Under the pieces are notes generated by a model that worked only from the letters and a program-made list of their open reading frames with translations, was not told the DNA's origin and searched no databases. A stretch of 6,332 nucleotides of DNA from Puniceicoccales bacterium (GTDB lineage Bacteria > Verrucomicrobiota > Verrucomicrobiia > Opitutales > UBA953), in NCBI GenBank assembly GCA_031289285.1, contig JAITPT010000198.1, positions 1 through 6,332 of the forward strand, written 5' to 3'. The position numbers and the translations under genes are program-made. This document shows positions 1 to 6,035 of the stretch, in pieces; positions within the stretch are counted from its first letter, which is position 1; every line of letters begins with the position of its first letter.

Positions 1-143
1 GGAAGTATTGCGAGAAGATGTTGTGGCAGCTGCGCTTGGTGGATTTGTGAAGGCGCACCTGTTGGTGCGTCGAACAAAGCCAACAAGTGCAGATGACATA
101 ACAGCTTCCGCAAGACGACCCGACTCAACTGCCGTTTTTAGGA
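1..143. mobile_element. Foldback MITE-like element, copy 1 (left end outside window)
   Basis: This is the right-hand 143 bp of a short palindromic element. It aligns without gaps to the complete copy at 5518-5682 (positions 5540-5682) with three substitutions, at window positions 39, 68 and 79. The right terminus AACTGCCGTTTTTAGGA (127-143) is the same as in the other two copies and is followed by TTA (144-146), as they are. The body folds on itself around a TGTT loop at 60-63 with the stem CGCACC/GGTGCG (54-59 with 64-69). Pairing continues outward, with mismatches, through 30-48 with 74-92 and 14-28 with 94-108. It has no coding capacity. The left terminus lies upstream of the window. I call it a non-autonomous mobile element by structure only; no transposase is visible here. 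Confidence 0.75.
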
Positions 144-191
144 TTATGACTTTCCTCCCGAATACCTAATAAATCAGACATTTATAATACG

Positions 192-260
192 GCGAATATT
201 TGGCACGTGTTGCGCTTGAATAAAAGGCAGCCATTTTTTTCACTTGACTTCAAGATAGCT
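192..260 (+). repeat. Short dispersed repeat B, left copy
   Basis: This stretch matches 6036-6106 in the same orientation. The best part is the core at 218-260: GAATAAAA, then GGCAGCCATTTTTTTC, then CTTGAC, then ATAGCT. The flank GCGAATATTT also recurs as GCAAATATTTT. The core contains a small A-tract/GGC-GCC/T-tract inverted repeat, too tight for a good hairpin. TTGACT at 244-249 is followed 17 bp later by CATTAT (267-272), which resembles a sigma-70 promoter. The other copy lacks the -10-like part, so promoter function is doubtful. No gene follows that such a promoter would obviously serve. Confidence 0.55.
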
Positions 261-355
261 CATGGACATTATATCCTCAACTTCGCATGTTGCCTTGTGC
301 GGGACTATCTTTGCCACTGTTCCCACGCAGCGTAGCGAGGATGCGTTTTTCTGGA
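261..355. other. Gene-free spacer between repeat B and foldback copy 2
   Basis: No convincing gene is seen. A plus-strand frame opens at 262 but runs straight into the foldback element and resembles nothing I know. One weak hairpin is visible: ACGCA (325-329) with TGCGT (342-346), a 12-nt loop, and five T residues ending at 350. It could be a poor plus-strand terminator. Nothing else here can be supported. Confidence 0.4.
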
Positions 356-358
356 TTA

Positions 359-522
359 TCCTAAGAACGGCAGTTCAGCGGGAAGGGGTTGCGCAAGATT
401 TTGAGGCGGATGCGGTTTGTGCTTTCCCGACGCGCACCTTGCGGTGCGTGGAGCGGAAAGCGCAAGCCGCAGACGGTCAAAAGATTGCCCAAAACCGCCC
501 GCATTAACTGCCGTTTTTAGGA
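359..522. mobile_element. Foldback MITE-like element, copy 2 (complete, diverged body)
   Basis: This 164-bp element is bounded by terminal inverted repeats, TCCTAAGAACGGCAGTT on the left and AACTGCCGTTTTTAGGA on the right, with one mismatch. TTA stands directly outside each end (356-358 and 523-525), which fits a 3-bp target duplication. The ends match copies 1 and 3, but the body is strongly diverged. It is still nearly one long hairpin. CGCACC (433-438) pairs with GGTGCG (443-448) around TTGC, and 412-427 pairs with 455-470 over 16 bp, including two G.T wobbles. The right edge lies 23 bp beyond the stop codon of the minus-strand U32 gene, so that gene's transcript would run into the hairpin. 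Use as a terminator or 3' structure is inference. Confidence 0.75.
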
Positions 523-548
523 TTAACTAAATTACTTCCCTGCACGTC

Positions 549-3164
549 TCACTTCAATGTGCCGCGTGTGACGCCGAGTTGGCTGGAGAGTTTCAACTCG
601 CGCCAGAGGCGAGTGCCTGTGATTTCGCCGCGAAATAAGGCGCCATAACGGGCGAGAGTTTCCGCGATTTGCACTGGAGTCTCGTCGGCAAACTCGATGC
701 GAAAATGCCGCGCACCCGCCGCGAAAAGCGCAGCGGCAAACTCCGCGCCCGTTTGCGCACGCCCGTTGAAAACCGTGTTGCGGCAGGCGGCGTCGGCGCG
801 GACAAGATGCTCCATGCCCGCTCGGTCGCGCAGACGGACGGTGTGTGTTTCGCACGGGCGGCCACAGTCGCGGAAATCTTTTCCCCGCGAGAGAAACGCG
901 CAAAACACACAGTGCTCCATGTGAAACATCGGCATACGTTGGTGCAGCGTGACCTCAAACCATTCGGGCGGCGCGGCACGCAATAGGGCGTCAAGCTGTG
1001 CGGCGTTGAGGTCGAGAGACGCGGTGAGCCGTTCAAGAGAAAACTGGTTTTTGAACCAAGCGGCGGAGATTGGGTTGGCGATGTTGAGGGAAAAATCGCC
1101 GCGCAGACGCAGCCCCGCGAAGCGGCGCAGGTGCTCGTGGTTGCGGGCGAGGATGCCGTCCGCGCCAGCGTCGGCGACGGTGCTTAAAAGGTGGTCTTCG
1201 CCTTGCCTGAAAACGCGTGGTGGAACAGCCCAGATTTCCGCGCCGCCGCCGTTTGCCGTCGCAAAAGCGCGGGCTTGCGCGACGGCGGGCTTGAGGGCGC
1301 GAAGGTCTTCAAACTCGCAATAGACCGAGGCGACACCGGAGCGCAGCGCGGCTTCGAGTTGCGAGGGGTGGCGCACAAGTGCGGCGAGCACGGCACCGGC
1401 GGACGGGTTGTTGGCAGCGGCGGCACCGGCGGCGAGGGTTTTGTCCGTGTTAACGTTCGGGTTCAGCGTCCATTTTTGCGGGACGGCGCGGGCGGCGGCG
1501 AGCGCGGCGACAAGTTCGCGGCGCAGACGGTTCAACTCCGAAACAGGCAGCGTCGCCGCGCCGTCGAGCGCGACCTGCATTTCGCCCAAGGCAAAAGGCG
1601 TGCCGCCGAGACGTCCGAGCTGTCCGCGCAGCAACGCGGCGTCGAGCGGCTGTTTGATGGCGGGCGCGAGTGGGAGGAGAGACTCGGCAGTGGCGGTGTG
1701 CCCTGCTCCGTCGTCGAACTCGACGCGCAGCGGCACACCGGTCTTGCCGGAGATGCGGGCGGAAACGGGTCGGCGGAAACGCAGCTGCCCCTCCGCAAAC
1801 GTGGTGCGCAGCTGGCGCGTGAGCGCGGGGTCGGCGGTCTTCCAGAGTTTTTGCCCAACGCGGACACGCCGCCAGTCGAGTGCTTCGCGGGCGAGGCGCA
1901 CCCAGACGCCACCGTTGTTTGCTGGCTCGACGCCGTGAACAAAACCGCCTTCCTCCGGCTCCTCTGGATGCCCGTCGTCGAAGACAACGCCGTCGCCGGC
2001 TTTGAGCGGCGGGTTGAAACCGCCACCGCCGCTGCCGTCGTTGTCGCCGCCGTTGCCCGAGGGTGGGGCGAGCCGCACGCAGCCGTCGCGCACGGCGGCG
2101 ACTTCGCCGAGATAGACGCCGCGTTTTTTGCCGAAGCGTGCGTGGACAAGCTGGCTGTTGTCCACGCCGCGCAACCAGCCCGTCGAGAGGCCGCGCGAAA
2201 AACTCATTTCGAGGTCGTATGCAAACTCGCGTCGGACAGCGAGCGCGACGGCGCGGGCGGCGTCAAACGCGGCGGCGTTTCCCGTTTTGTCCGCCGCGTT
2301 CGCCGAATCCGCCGTGCCCGCCGCATTCTCGTCCGTTGCCAGGGCCGCCCAGACTTTGTCCGTCGCGGCGCGGTAAGCCCGCGTGACGGCGGCGACATAC
2401 TCCGGCGATTTCAGCCGTCCTTCGATTTTCAGCGAGACTGCGCCGGCGGCGATTAGCTCAGGGAGCAGCTCCATGCCCGCGAGGTCTTGCGGGCTGAGCA
2501 AATATTTCCTTTCGCCGAGGGGGACGGGCTTTCCGTCGCAAACAAGCTCGTAGGGTAGGCGGCAGGCTTGGGCGCACACGCCGCGATTGGCGGAGCGTCC
2601 GCCGAGTGCTTCGCTCGTGAGGCATTGGCCGGAATACGCGACGCAGAGTGCCCCGTGGATGAAGGTTTCCAGCGCGACGCCCGCGCCTGTGGCAGCGGAG
2701 ATTTGCGCGATGTCGGCAAGCGAACATTCGCGGGCGAGCACGACACGCGACGCGCCAAGCTCGCGGGCGAAGGCGACTCCCGCTGCGCTGGTGACGGTCA
2801 TTTGCGTCGAGGCGTGAATGGGGAAATCCGGCGAGAGGGCGCGGACGAGGCGGCACACGCCGGCGTCTTGCGCGAGGACGGCGTCGGCACCGGCGGCGAT
2901 GATTGCGCGGAGGGCGTTTTTCGCTTCCTCGATTTCGCTGGTGAAAACGAGTGTGTTGAAGGTGACGTAGCCTTTGACGCCGCGCCCGTGCAGAAACGCC
3001 ATTAGCTCCGGCAGGTCGGCCTCGGTGAAGTTGTCGGCGCGGACGCGGGCGTTAAATCTTCCGGCTGCGAAGTAGATGGCGTCGGCACCGTTTTCGACGG
3101 CGGCGCAGGCGCATTGCCAGTTTCCGGCGGGCGCGAGTATTTCGGGTTTGCAGAGCGATGTCAT
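549..3164 (-). CDS. U32 family protein with DUF3656 region, RlhA/YdcP type (probable rRNA-modifying enzyme)
   Basis: This predicted cytoplasmic protein of 871 residues carries the PROSITE-type U32 signature ETFIHGALCVAYSGQCLTS at residues 166-184, followed by GVCAQAC (195-201). The four cysteines 174, 181, 197 and 201 resemble the set that binds a [4Fe-4S] cluster in other U32 proteins such as UbiU/UbiV and TrhP. SLKIEGRLKSPEYV (244-257) is another family block. The middle, roughly 320-560, fits the DUF3656 region found in E. coli RlhA (YdcP), which takes part in 5-hydroxycytidine formation in 23S rRNA. RlhA has about 650 residues. The extra C-terminal third (about 590-855) looks like a second barrel, with HCVFC (751-755) and DCGRPC (766-771). 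Such long forms are, as I recall, also known from cyanobacteria and plants. Gly/Ala-rich linkers lie near 278-300 and 369-386. The start is set at ATG 3164 because family similarity begins there. An upstream in-frame ATG at 3215 would add 17 residues coded partly by the intergenic repeat. No Shine-Dalgarno is visible. 'Peptidase' is the historical family name. The exact substrate is unproven. Confidence 0.9.
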   Translation of the reverse strand: MTSLCKPEILAPAGNWQCACAAVENGADAIYFAAGRFNARVRADNFTEADLPELMAFLHGRGVKGYVTFNTLVFTSEIEEAKNALRAIIAAGADAVLAQDAGVCRLVRALSPDFPIHASTQMTVTSAAGVAFARELGASRVVLARECSLADIAQISAATGAGVALETFIHGALCVAYSGQCLTSEALGGRSANRGVCAQACRLPYELVCDGKPVPLGERKYLLSPQDLAGMELLPELIAAGAVSLKIEGRLKSPEYVAAVTRAYRAATDKVWAALATDENAAGTADSANAADKTGNAAAFDAARAVALAVRREFAYDLEMSFSRGLSTGWLRGVDNSQLVHARFGKKRGVYLGEVAAVRDGCVRLAPPSGNGGDNDGSGGGGFNPPLKAGDGVVFDDGHPEEPEEGGFVHGVEPANNGGVWVRLAREALDWRRVRVGQKLWKTADPALTRQLRTTFAEGQLRFRRPVSARISGKTGVPLRVEFDDGAGHTATAESLLPLAPAIKQPLDAALLRGQLGRLGGTPFALGEMQVALDGAATLPVSELNRLRRELVAALAAARAVPQKWTLNPNVNTDKTLAAGAAAANNPSAGAVLAALVRHPSQLEAALRSGVASVYCEFEDLRALKPAVAQARAFATANGGGAEIWAVPPRVFRQGEDHLLSTVADAGADGILARNHEHLRRFAGLRLRGDFSLNIANPISAAWFKNQFSLERLTASLDLNAAQLDALLRAAPPEWFEVTLHQRMPMFHMEHCVFCAFLSRGKDFRDCGRPCETHTVRLRDRAGMEHLVRADAACRNTVFNGRAQTGAEFAAALFAAGARHFRIEFADETPVQIAETLARYGALFRGEITGTRLWRELKLSSQLGVTRGTLK

Positions 3165-3190
3165 TGGAAGTCGGCGGGGCGGCGGGGCAA

Positions 3191-3418
3191 CGGGTTTGAA
3201 ACCATGAATGAACACGAATAGGCACGAATGGGAAAATGAAAAAATCTTACGCAGAGATATGGAGGCGCAGAGGAGGAAACTTCAAATCCGAAATCCGAAA
3301 TCTCAAATCTCAAACTTCAAACTTCAAATCTCAAATTTGAAATTTGAAATTTTTGTTTCGTTCTCATTTTTCAAATTTCATTCGTGCCCATTCGTGTTCA
3401 TCCGTGGTTTCAACCCCG
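3191..3418. repeat. Composite intergenic repeat with 40-bp inverted arms
   Basis: The arms 3191-3230 and 3379-3418 are inverted copies matching at 36 of 40 positions. Both contain GAACACGAAT and GGCACGAATG or their complements. The 148-bp interior is AT-rich. It holds an acgcagag/gcgcagagg-like stretch (3249-3274), then a 7-bp tandem array (3281-3350), then T-rich DNA. It fills most of the region between the divergent U32 and trpF genes, so any promoter for either gene must lie in it or close to it. From memory, similar stretches are common between genes in Verrucomicrobiota and Planctomycetota and are often mistranslated as protein N-termini. No transposase or target duplication is visible. 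Confidence 0.75.
3281..3350. repeat. Heptamer tandem array (10 units)
   Basis: Ten consecutive 7-bp units can be read: TTCAAAT, CCGAAAT twice, CTCAAAT, CTCAAAC, TTCAAAC, TTCAAAT, CTCAAAT and TTGAAAT twice. Each unit ends in AAAT or AAAC, and variants tend to stand in neighbouring pairs, as expected from slippage or stepwise duplication. The array forms the core of the composite repeat. It stays open in some frames and gives low-complexity translations that should not be taken as protein. Confidence 0.75.
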
Positions 3419-3493
3419 CTTCCCTCTCCATGCTTTTCTCCTTCGTTTTTTTTGGACGGGACGGCTGCCGTATTTTCGGTTTGTCTGCGCGGT

Positions 3494-4144
3494 GTGAGCT
3501 TCACCGTCAAAGTCTGTGGCGTCACCCGCCACGAAGACGCCGCCGCCGCGCTCGCGCTGGGCGCGGACTTCATCGGCGTCAATGCGTGGGAACGTTCGCC
3601 GCGTTTTGTGGCGGGCGGCGCGTTGCCCGCGTTGCTGGCGGCAATTCCAGCGGGGCGGCGCGTCTGCGTAGATGTCCAGCCCGACGACAACAAACTTCTC
3701 GCCGCGCAGGCGGCAGGGGCGGACTTTTTCCAAATCCACTTCGACCCCTTTGCGGAGCGAGCGCGAGAATGCGCCGAGGCGTGGGCGGCGCGGGTCGGGC
3801 GCGGGCGTCTCTGGCTCGCGCCGCGTGTCGCGCCAGAAGATGCGTGGCCGCGCTGGGTCGCAGAACTCGCCGACACCCTGCTCTTCGACGGGCACCGCGC
3901 TGGGCAATTCGGTGGGACGGGGCGCACCGCAGACGGGGCGCGTTTCCGCCAGTTGTTTGCCGAGTATCCGCAGACGCGCTGGATTTTGGCAGGGGGGCTT
4001 GGCGAGGGCACCGTCGCGGCGGCGTGGGAAAATGGGGCGCGTTTTTTCGACCTCAACAGCGGCGTCGAGGACAGCCCGGGCGTGAAGAGCGCGGCGAAGT
4101 TGGCGCGAGTGCTGGCAGTCTTGCGCGGGTGCGCAGCAGCGTAA
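3494..4144 (+). CDS. trpF: Phosphoribosylanthranilate isomerase
   Basis: This enzyme converts N-(5'-phosphoribosyl)anthranilate to the carboxyphenylamino-deoxyribulose phosphate in tryptophan synthesis. The 216-residue length fits a single cytoplasmic TIM barrel. TVKVCGVTR at the N-terminus places the catalytic cysteine at residue 8. LLFD places the catalytic aspartate at 132. GGTG (140-143), LAGGL (165-169) and NSGVE...PGVKS (188-199) form the phosphate-binding end of the barrel. GADFIGVN...SPRFV matches the family block after strand 2. The usual QLHG is QIHF here (80-83). The start is taken as GTG at 3494, six codons before the conserved KVCG. Upstream in-frame sequence lies in the intergenic repeat and does not resemble TrpF. 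No clear ribosome binding site is visible. No other trp gene lies nearby, and a tRNA gene follows 116 bp downstream. Confidence 0.88.
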   Translation: MSFTVKVCGVTRHEDAAAALALGADFIGVNAWERSPRFVAGGALPALLAAIPAGRRVCVDVQPDDNKLLAAQAAGADFFQIHFDPFAERARECAEAWAARVGRGRLWLAPRVAPEDAWPRWVAELADTLLFDGHRAGQFGGTGRTADGARFRQLFAEYPQTRWILAGGLGEGTVAAAWENGARFFDLNSGVEDSPGVKSAAKLARVLAVLRGCAAA

Positions 4145-4260
4145 CGGCGGCGCGGCGACGCAAAAGTTTTTTACTTGCGCCGGAAAAAAATCCCCTTGCG
4201 TTCGGGCGGCGCGGCGGCATGTTGGCGCGACACCGCAACCGTTCGCGGCAAGTTTTTGAC

Positions 4261-4336
4261 GGGCCTTTAGCTCAGCGGTTAGAGCAGGGCACTCATAATG
4301 CCTTGGTCGCAGGTTCAAATCCTGCAAGGCCCACCA
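4261..4336 (+). tRNA. tRNA-Ile2 (anticodon CAT, lysidine type), CCA encoded
   Basis: The 76-nt gene folds as a full cloverleaf. The acceptor stem is GGGCCTT/AAGGCCC, the D stem is GCTC/GAGC, the anticodon stem is GGGCA/TGCCT with loop CTCATAA, and the T stem is GCAGG/CCTGC with loop TTCAAAT. The discriminator base is A, and CCA is encoded at 4334-4336. The anticodon CAT lies at 4294-4296. CAT could mean Met or the minor Ile tRNA, whose C34 is changed to lysidine by TilS to read AUA. The sequence closely resembles E. coli tRNA-Ile2 through the D arm, anticodon loop and variable loop. It also has C4-G69 and C5-G68 in the acceptor stem, reported as TilS determinants. It lacks the C1-A72 mismatch of initiator tRNA. 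It stands alone between trpF and the isomerase gene. Confidence 0.93.
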
Positions 4337-4437
4337 TTTTTCCCGCTTGCGGGGAAGACGGCAAAAACCTCCCTCAGGCGGCGCGGAGTTTCTCACCCGC
4401 ACTCTCAACACAAACACACCTACCTACACACACAAAC

Positions 4438-5484
4438 ATGTCACGTCCTGTCACCATATTCACCGGCCAATGGGCCGACCTGCCCCTCGCGCAGCTCGCC
4501 CCGAAGGTCAAAAGTTTCGGCTACGACGGCCTCGAACTCGCCTGTTGGGGCGACCACTTCGATGTCTATGCCGCCGTCGAGTCCGACAAATACATCAAAG
4601 AAAAATGGGAGCTACTCCTTGACAACGGTCTCGATAGCTACGCCATTTCAAACCACCTGACCGGTCAGGCGATTTGCGACCTCGTTGACGAGCGCCACAA
4701 ATCCATCGTCGCGCCGGGCGTCTGGGTCGAAGGCGACCCAGAGAAAACGCGCCAAAACGCCGCCGCCCACATGGCGACCGCCGCCAAGGCCGCACGCAAA
4801 TTCTTCGATGCGCGCCCTGGCCGCACCGATGCCGAAAAGGCAAAGCCCGTTCGCGTGAACGGCTTCACCGGCTCCTCCATCTGGCACTCCATCTACGCTT
4901 TTCCGCCCACCGACCAAGCCTACTGGCAGCGCGGATTTGACGACTTCGCGAAACGTTTCCTGCCCATCCTCGAAGTCTTTGAAAGCGTCAACGCCAACTT
5001 CGGGCTTGAGGTGCATCCGACCGAAATCGCGTTCGACATCGCCTCCGCCAAACGCGCCATCGAGGCCGTCAAAGGCCACAAGCGTTTCGGCTTCAACTAC
5101 GACCCCTCGCACCTCGGCTATCAGGGCGTGGACTACGTGAAGTTTATCCGCGAATTTGCTGACCGCATTTACCACGTCCACATCAAGGACGCTTGGTGGG
5201 GCCGTGGCGACGGCACAGCTGGCGTCTTCGGCGGGCACACCGATTTTTGCGACGCCCGCCGCTACTGGGACTTCCGCTCGCCGGGCCGCGGAGATGTCAT
5301 TTTTGAAGACATCATCGTCGCGCTAAACGACATCAAATACGACGGCCCGCTCTCCGTGGAATGGGAAGATGGTCGCATGAACCGCGAGTTTGGCGCGACA
5401 GAAGCCGCCGCTTTTGTGCGCCAGATTGACTTCGAGCCGAACGCAACCACCGCTTTCGACGCCGCCTTCGCCCGCAAGGACTGA
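4438..5484 (+). CDS. Sugar phosphate isomerase/epimerase-like TIM-barrel protein
   Basis: This 348-residue protein belongs to the xylose isomerase-like TIM-barrel group (the IolE/UxaE-like superfamily). I infer a metal-dependent isomerase or epimerase on a sugar or sugar derivative; the substrate cannot be read from sequence. Likely metal and active-site residues sit at strand ends: E191 in LEVHP, D222 and H225 in YDPSH, H248 in YHVHIKD, and E308 in LSVEWED. GYDGLEL near residue 28 is the usual first-barrel block. A long stretch around 255-290 (GRGD...FRSPGRGDV) lies between the HVHIKD strand and the last strand, as is common in this group. There is no signal peptide or membrane segment, so it should be cytoplasmic. 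ATG 4438 is chosen because the frame continues upstream only through the tRNA gene and, out of frame, trpF. The leader is CA-rich with no Shine-Dalgarno. The stop is followed by short repeats, a foldback element and a terminator. Confidence 0.88.
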   Translation: MSRPVTIFTGQWADLPLAQLAPKVKSFGYDGLELACWGDHFDVYAAVESDKYIKEKWELLLDNGLDSYAISNHLTGQAICDLVDERHKSIVAPGVWVEGDPEKTRQNAAAHMATAAKAARKFFDARPGRTDAEKAKPVRVNGFTGSSIWHSIYAFPPTDQAYWQRGFDDFAKRFLPILEVFESVNANFGLEVHPTEIAFDIASAKRAIEAVKGHKRFGFNYDPSHLGYQGVDYVKFIREFADRIYHVHIKDAWWGRGDGTAGVFGGHTDFCDARRYWDFRSPGRGDVIFEDIIVALNDIKYDGPLSVEWEDGRMNREFGATEAAAFVRQIDFEPNATTAFDAAFARKD

Positions 5485-5510
5485 ACGCGAACTGAAGCGC
5501 GAACAGAACG
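5481..5510. repeat. Short GCGAAC repeats at the gene's 3' end, echoed at 5694-5711
   Basis: CTGAACGCGAAC (5481-5492) and TGAAGCGCGAAC (5493-5504), followed by AGAACG, form two tandem 12-nt units that overlap the stop codon of the isomerase-like gene. A single unit plus the same tail, CTGAACGCGAACAGAACG, recurs at 5694-5711 on the other side of foldback copy 3. The element is therefore framed by related short repeats outside its TTA edges. Confidence 0.6.
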
Positions 5511-5517
5511 CGAATTA

Positions 5518-5682
5518 TCCTAAAAACGGCAGTTGGAGGGGAAGTATTGCGAGAAGATGTTGTGGCAGCTGCGCTTGATGGATTTGTGAAGGCGCACCTG
5601 TTGGTGTGTCGAACAAAACCAACAAGTGCAGATGACATAACAGCTTCCGCAAGACGACCCGACTCAACTGCCGTTTTTAGGA
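5518..5682. mobile_element. Foldback MITE-like element, copy 3 (complete)
   Basis: This 165-bp element has perfect 18-bp terminal inverted repeats: TCCTAAAAACGGCAGTTG on the left and its reverse complement at the right end. TTA stands outside both ends (5515-5517 and 5683-5685). Nearly the whole length folds as one imperfect hairpin with a TGTT loop at 5599-5602 and a GCGCACC/GGTGTGT apex. It matches copy 1 at 140 of 143 positions and lies in the same orientation, about 5.5 kb away. It encodes no protein. It sits 30 bp after the stop codon of the isomerase-like gene and before the gene's best terminator, so the transcript would include the hairpin. The mobilising enzyme is unknown. The 3-bp TTA edges would suit some IS5-group transposases, but that is a guess. 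Confidence 0.8.
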
Positions 5683-5750
5683 TTAAACGCGGGCTGAACG
5701 CGAACAGAACGATACGAAACGATACGATACGACACTATTCGTTTTTTCCG

Positions 5751-5811
5751 ATGGAGGAGTGCTGGCATTAGGCGCAAGCCGCAGGCCGGCCTCCTCCGTT
5801 TTTTGTTTTTT
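5751..5811 (+). terminator. Strong rho-independent terminator
   Basis: ATGGAGGAG (5751-5759) pairs with CTCCTCCGT (5791-5799), including one T.G wobble. The stem continues inward after a one-base bulge as GCTGGC (5761-5766) with GCCGGC (5785-5790). The loop holds a GGCGCAAGCCGC segment. The stem is followed by two runs of six T separated by one G. Orientation fits the end of the transcript from the isomerase-like gene, 267 bp after its stop, with foldback copy 3 lying between. Confidence 0.8.
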
Positions 5812-6035
5812 CGGTTCCTCGCTACTTTGAGTGGGAGGCGAGGACATAGGATCAAGAAACTCCCGAACCAGTAAGGACAACTTCTTTGAAACACGGAATT
5901 TTAGTTCCGTGAAAATCCTCCCCCTCCCTCCCTTCTCGGCAAAAAGAATTAGTCTGGTTAATTATTCTGTCAACCTTTCGGAGGAAGTCCGGATTTGCCT
6001 CACGAACACGCGGGAAATCATGCACTTACAACACA
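5812..6035. other. Gene-free region with consecutive hairpins
   Basis: No supported gene is found. Two hairpins follow the terminator: TCCTCGC/GCGAGGA (5816-5822 with 5838-5844, 15-nt loop) and CACGGAA/TTCCGTG (5892-5898 with 5905-5911, 6-nt loop). Neither is followed by a T run on either strand that would make it a good terminator. A C/T-rich patch follows at 5916-5936. Short open frames cross the region, but they have no recognisable product or start signal. Confidence 0.45.

Noticed and set aside
262..507. An 81-codon plus-strand frame, with a TTGACT/CATTAT pair just upstream
   Set aside because: It runs through foldback copy 2, has no known similarity, and the possible -10 overlaps its first codons.
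2011..2021. An 11-bp match between the U32 coding sequence and the intergenic repeat arm (GGGTTGAAACC)
   Set aside because: It is short, falls in a Gly-rich linker codon run, and has no further matching sequence around it. Chance is the simplest explanation.
1191..2456. A 421-codon open frame antisense to the U32 gene
   Set aside because: It lies wholly opposite a well-supported gene in GC-rich DNA and shows no recognisable domain. It is a shadow frame.
3165..3215. Extended N-terminus of the U32 protein from the upstream ATG
   Set aside because: The extra residues are coded partly by the arm of the intergenic repeat and precede the point where family similarity begins.
4145..4260. A possible terminator between trpF and the tRNA (CGCAA/TTGCG around a T run)
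   Set aside because: The T run is in the loop, not after the stem, and the stem is short and bulged.
3208..5484. A single 758-codon open frame on the plus strand covering the composite repeat, trpF, the tRNA and the isomerase gene
   Set aside because: Only the part from 4438 resembles a protein family. The upstream part is translated repeat, trpF read out of frame and the tRNA read as protein. High GC content keeps the frame open.
5981..5993. GAGGAAGTCCGGA resembling the conserved core of RNase P RNA
   Set aside because: The match is short and differs from the GAGGAAAGTCCGG consensus. None of the other conserved RNase P segments can be found nearby.
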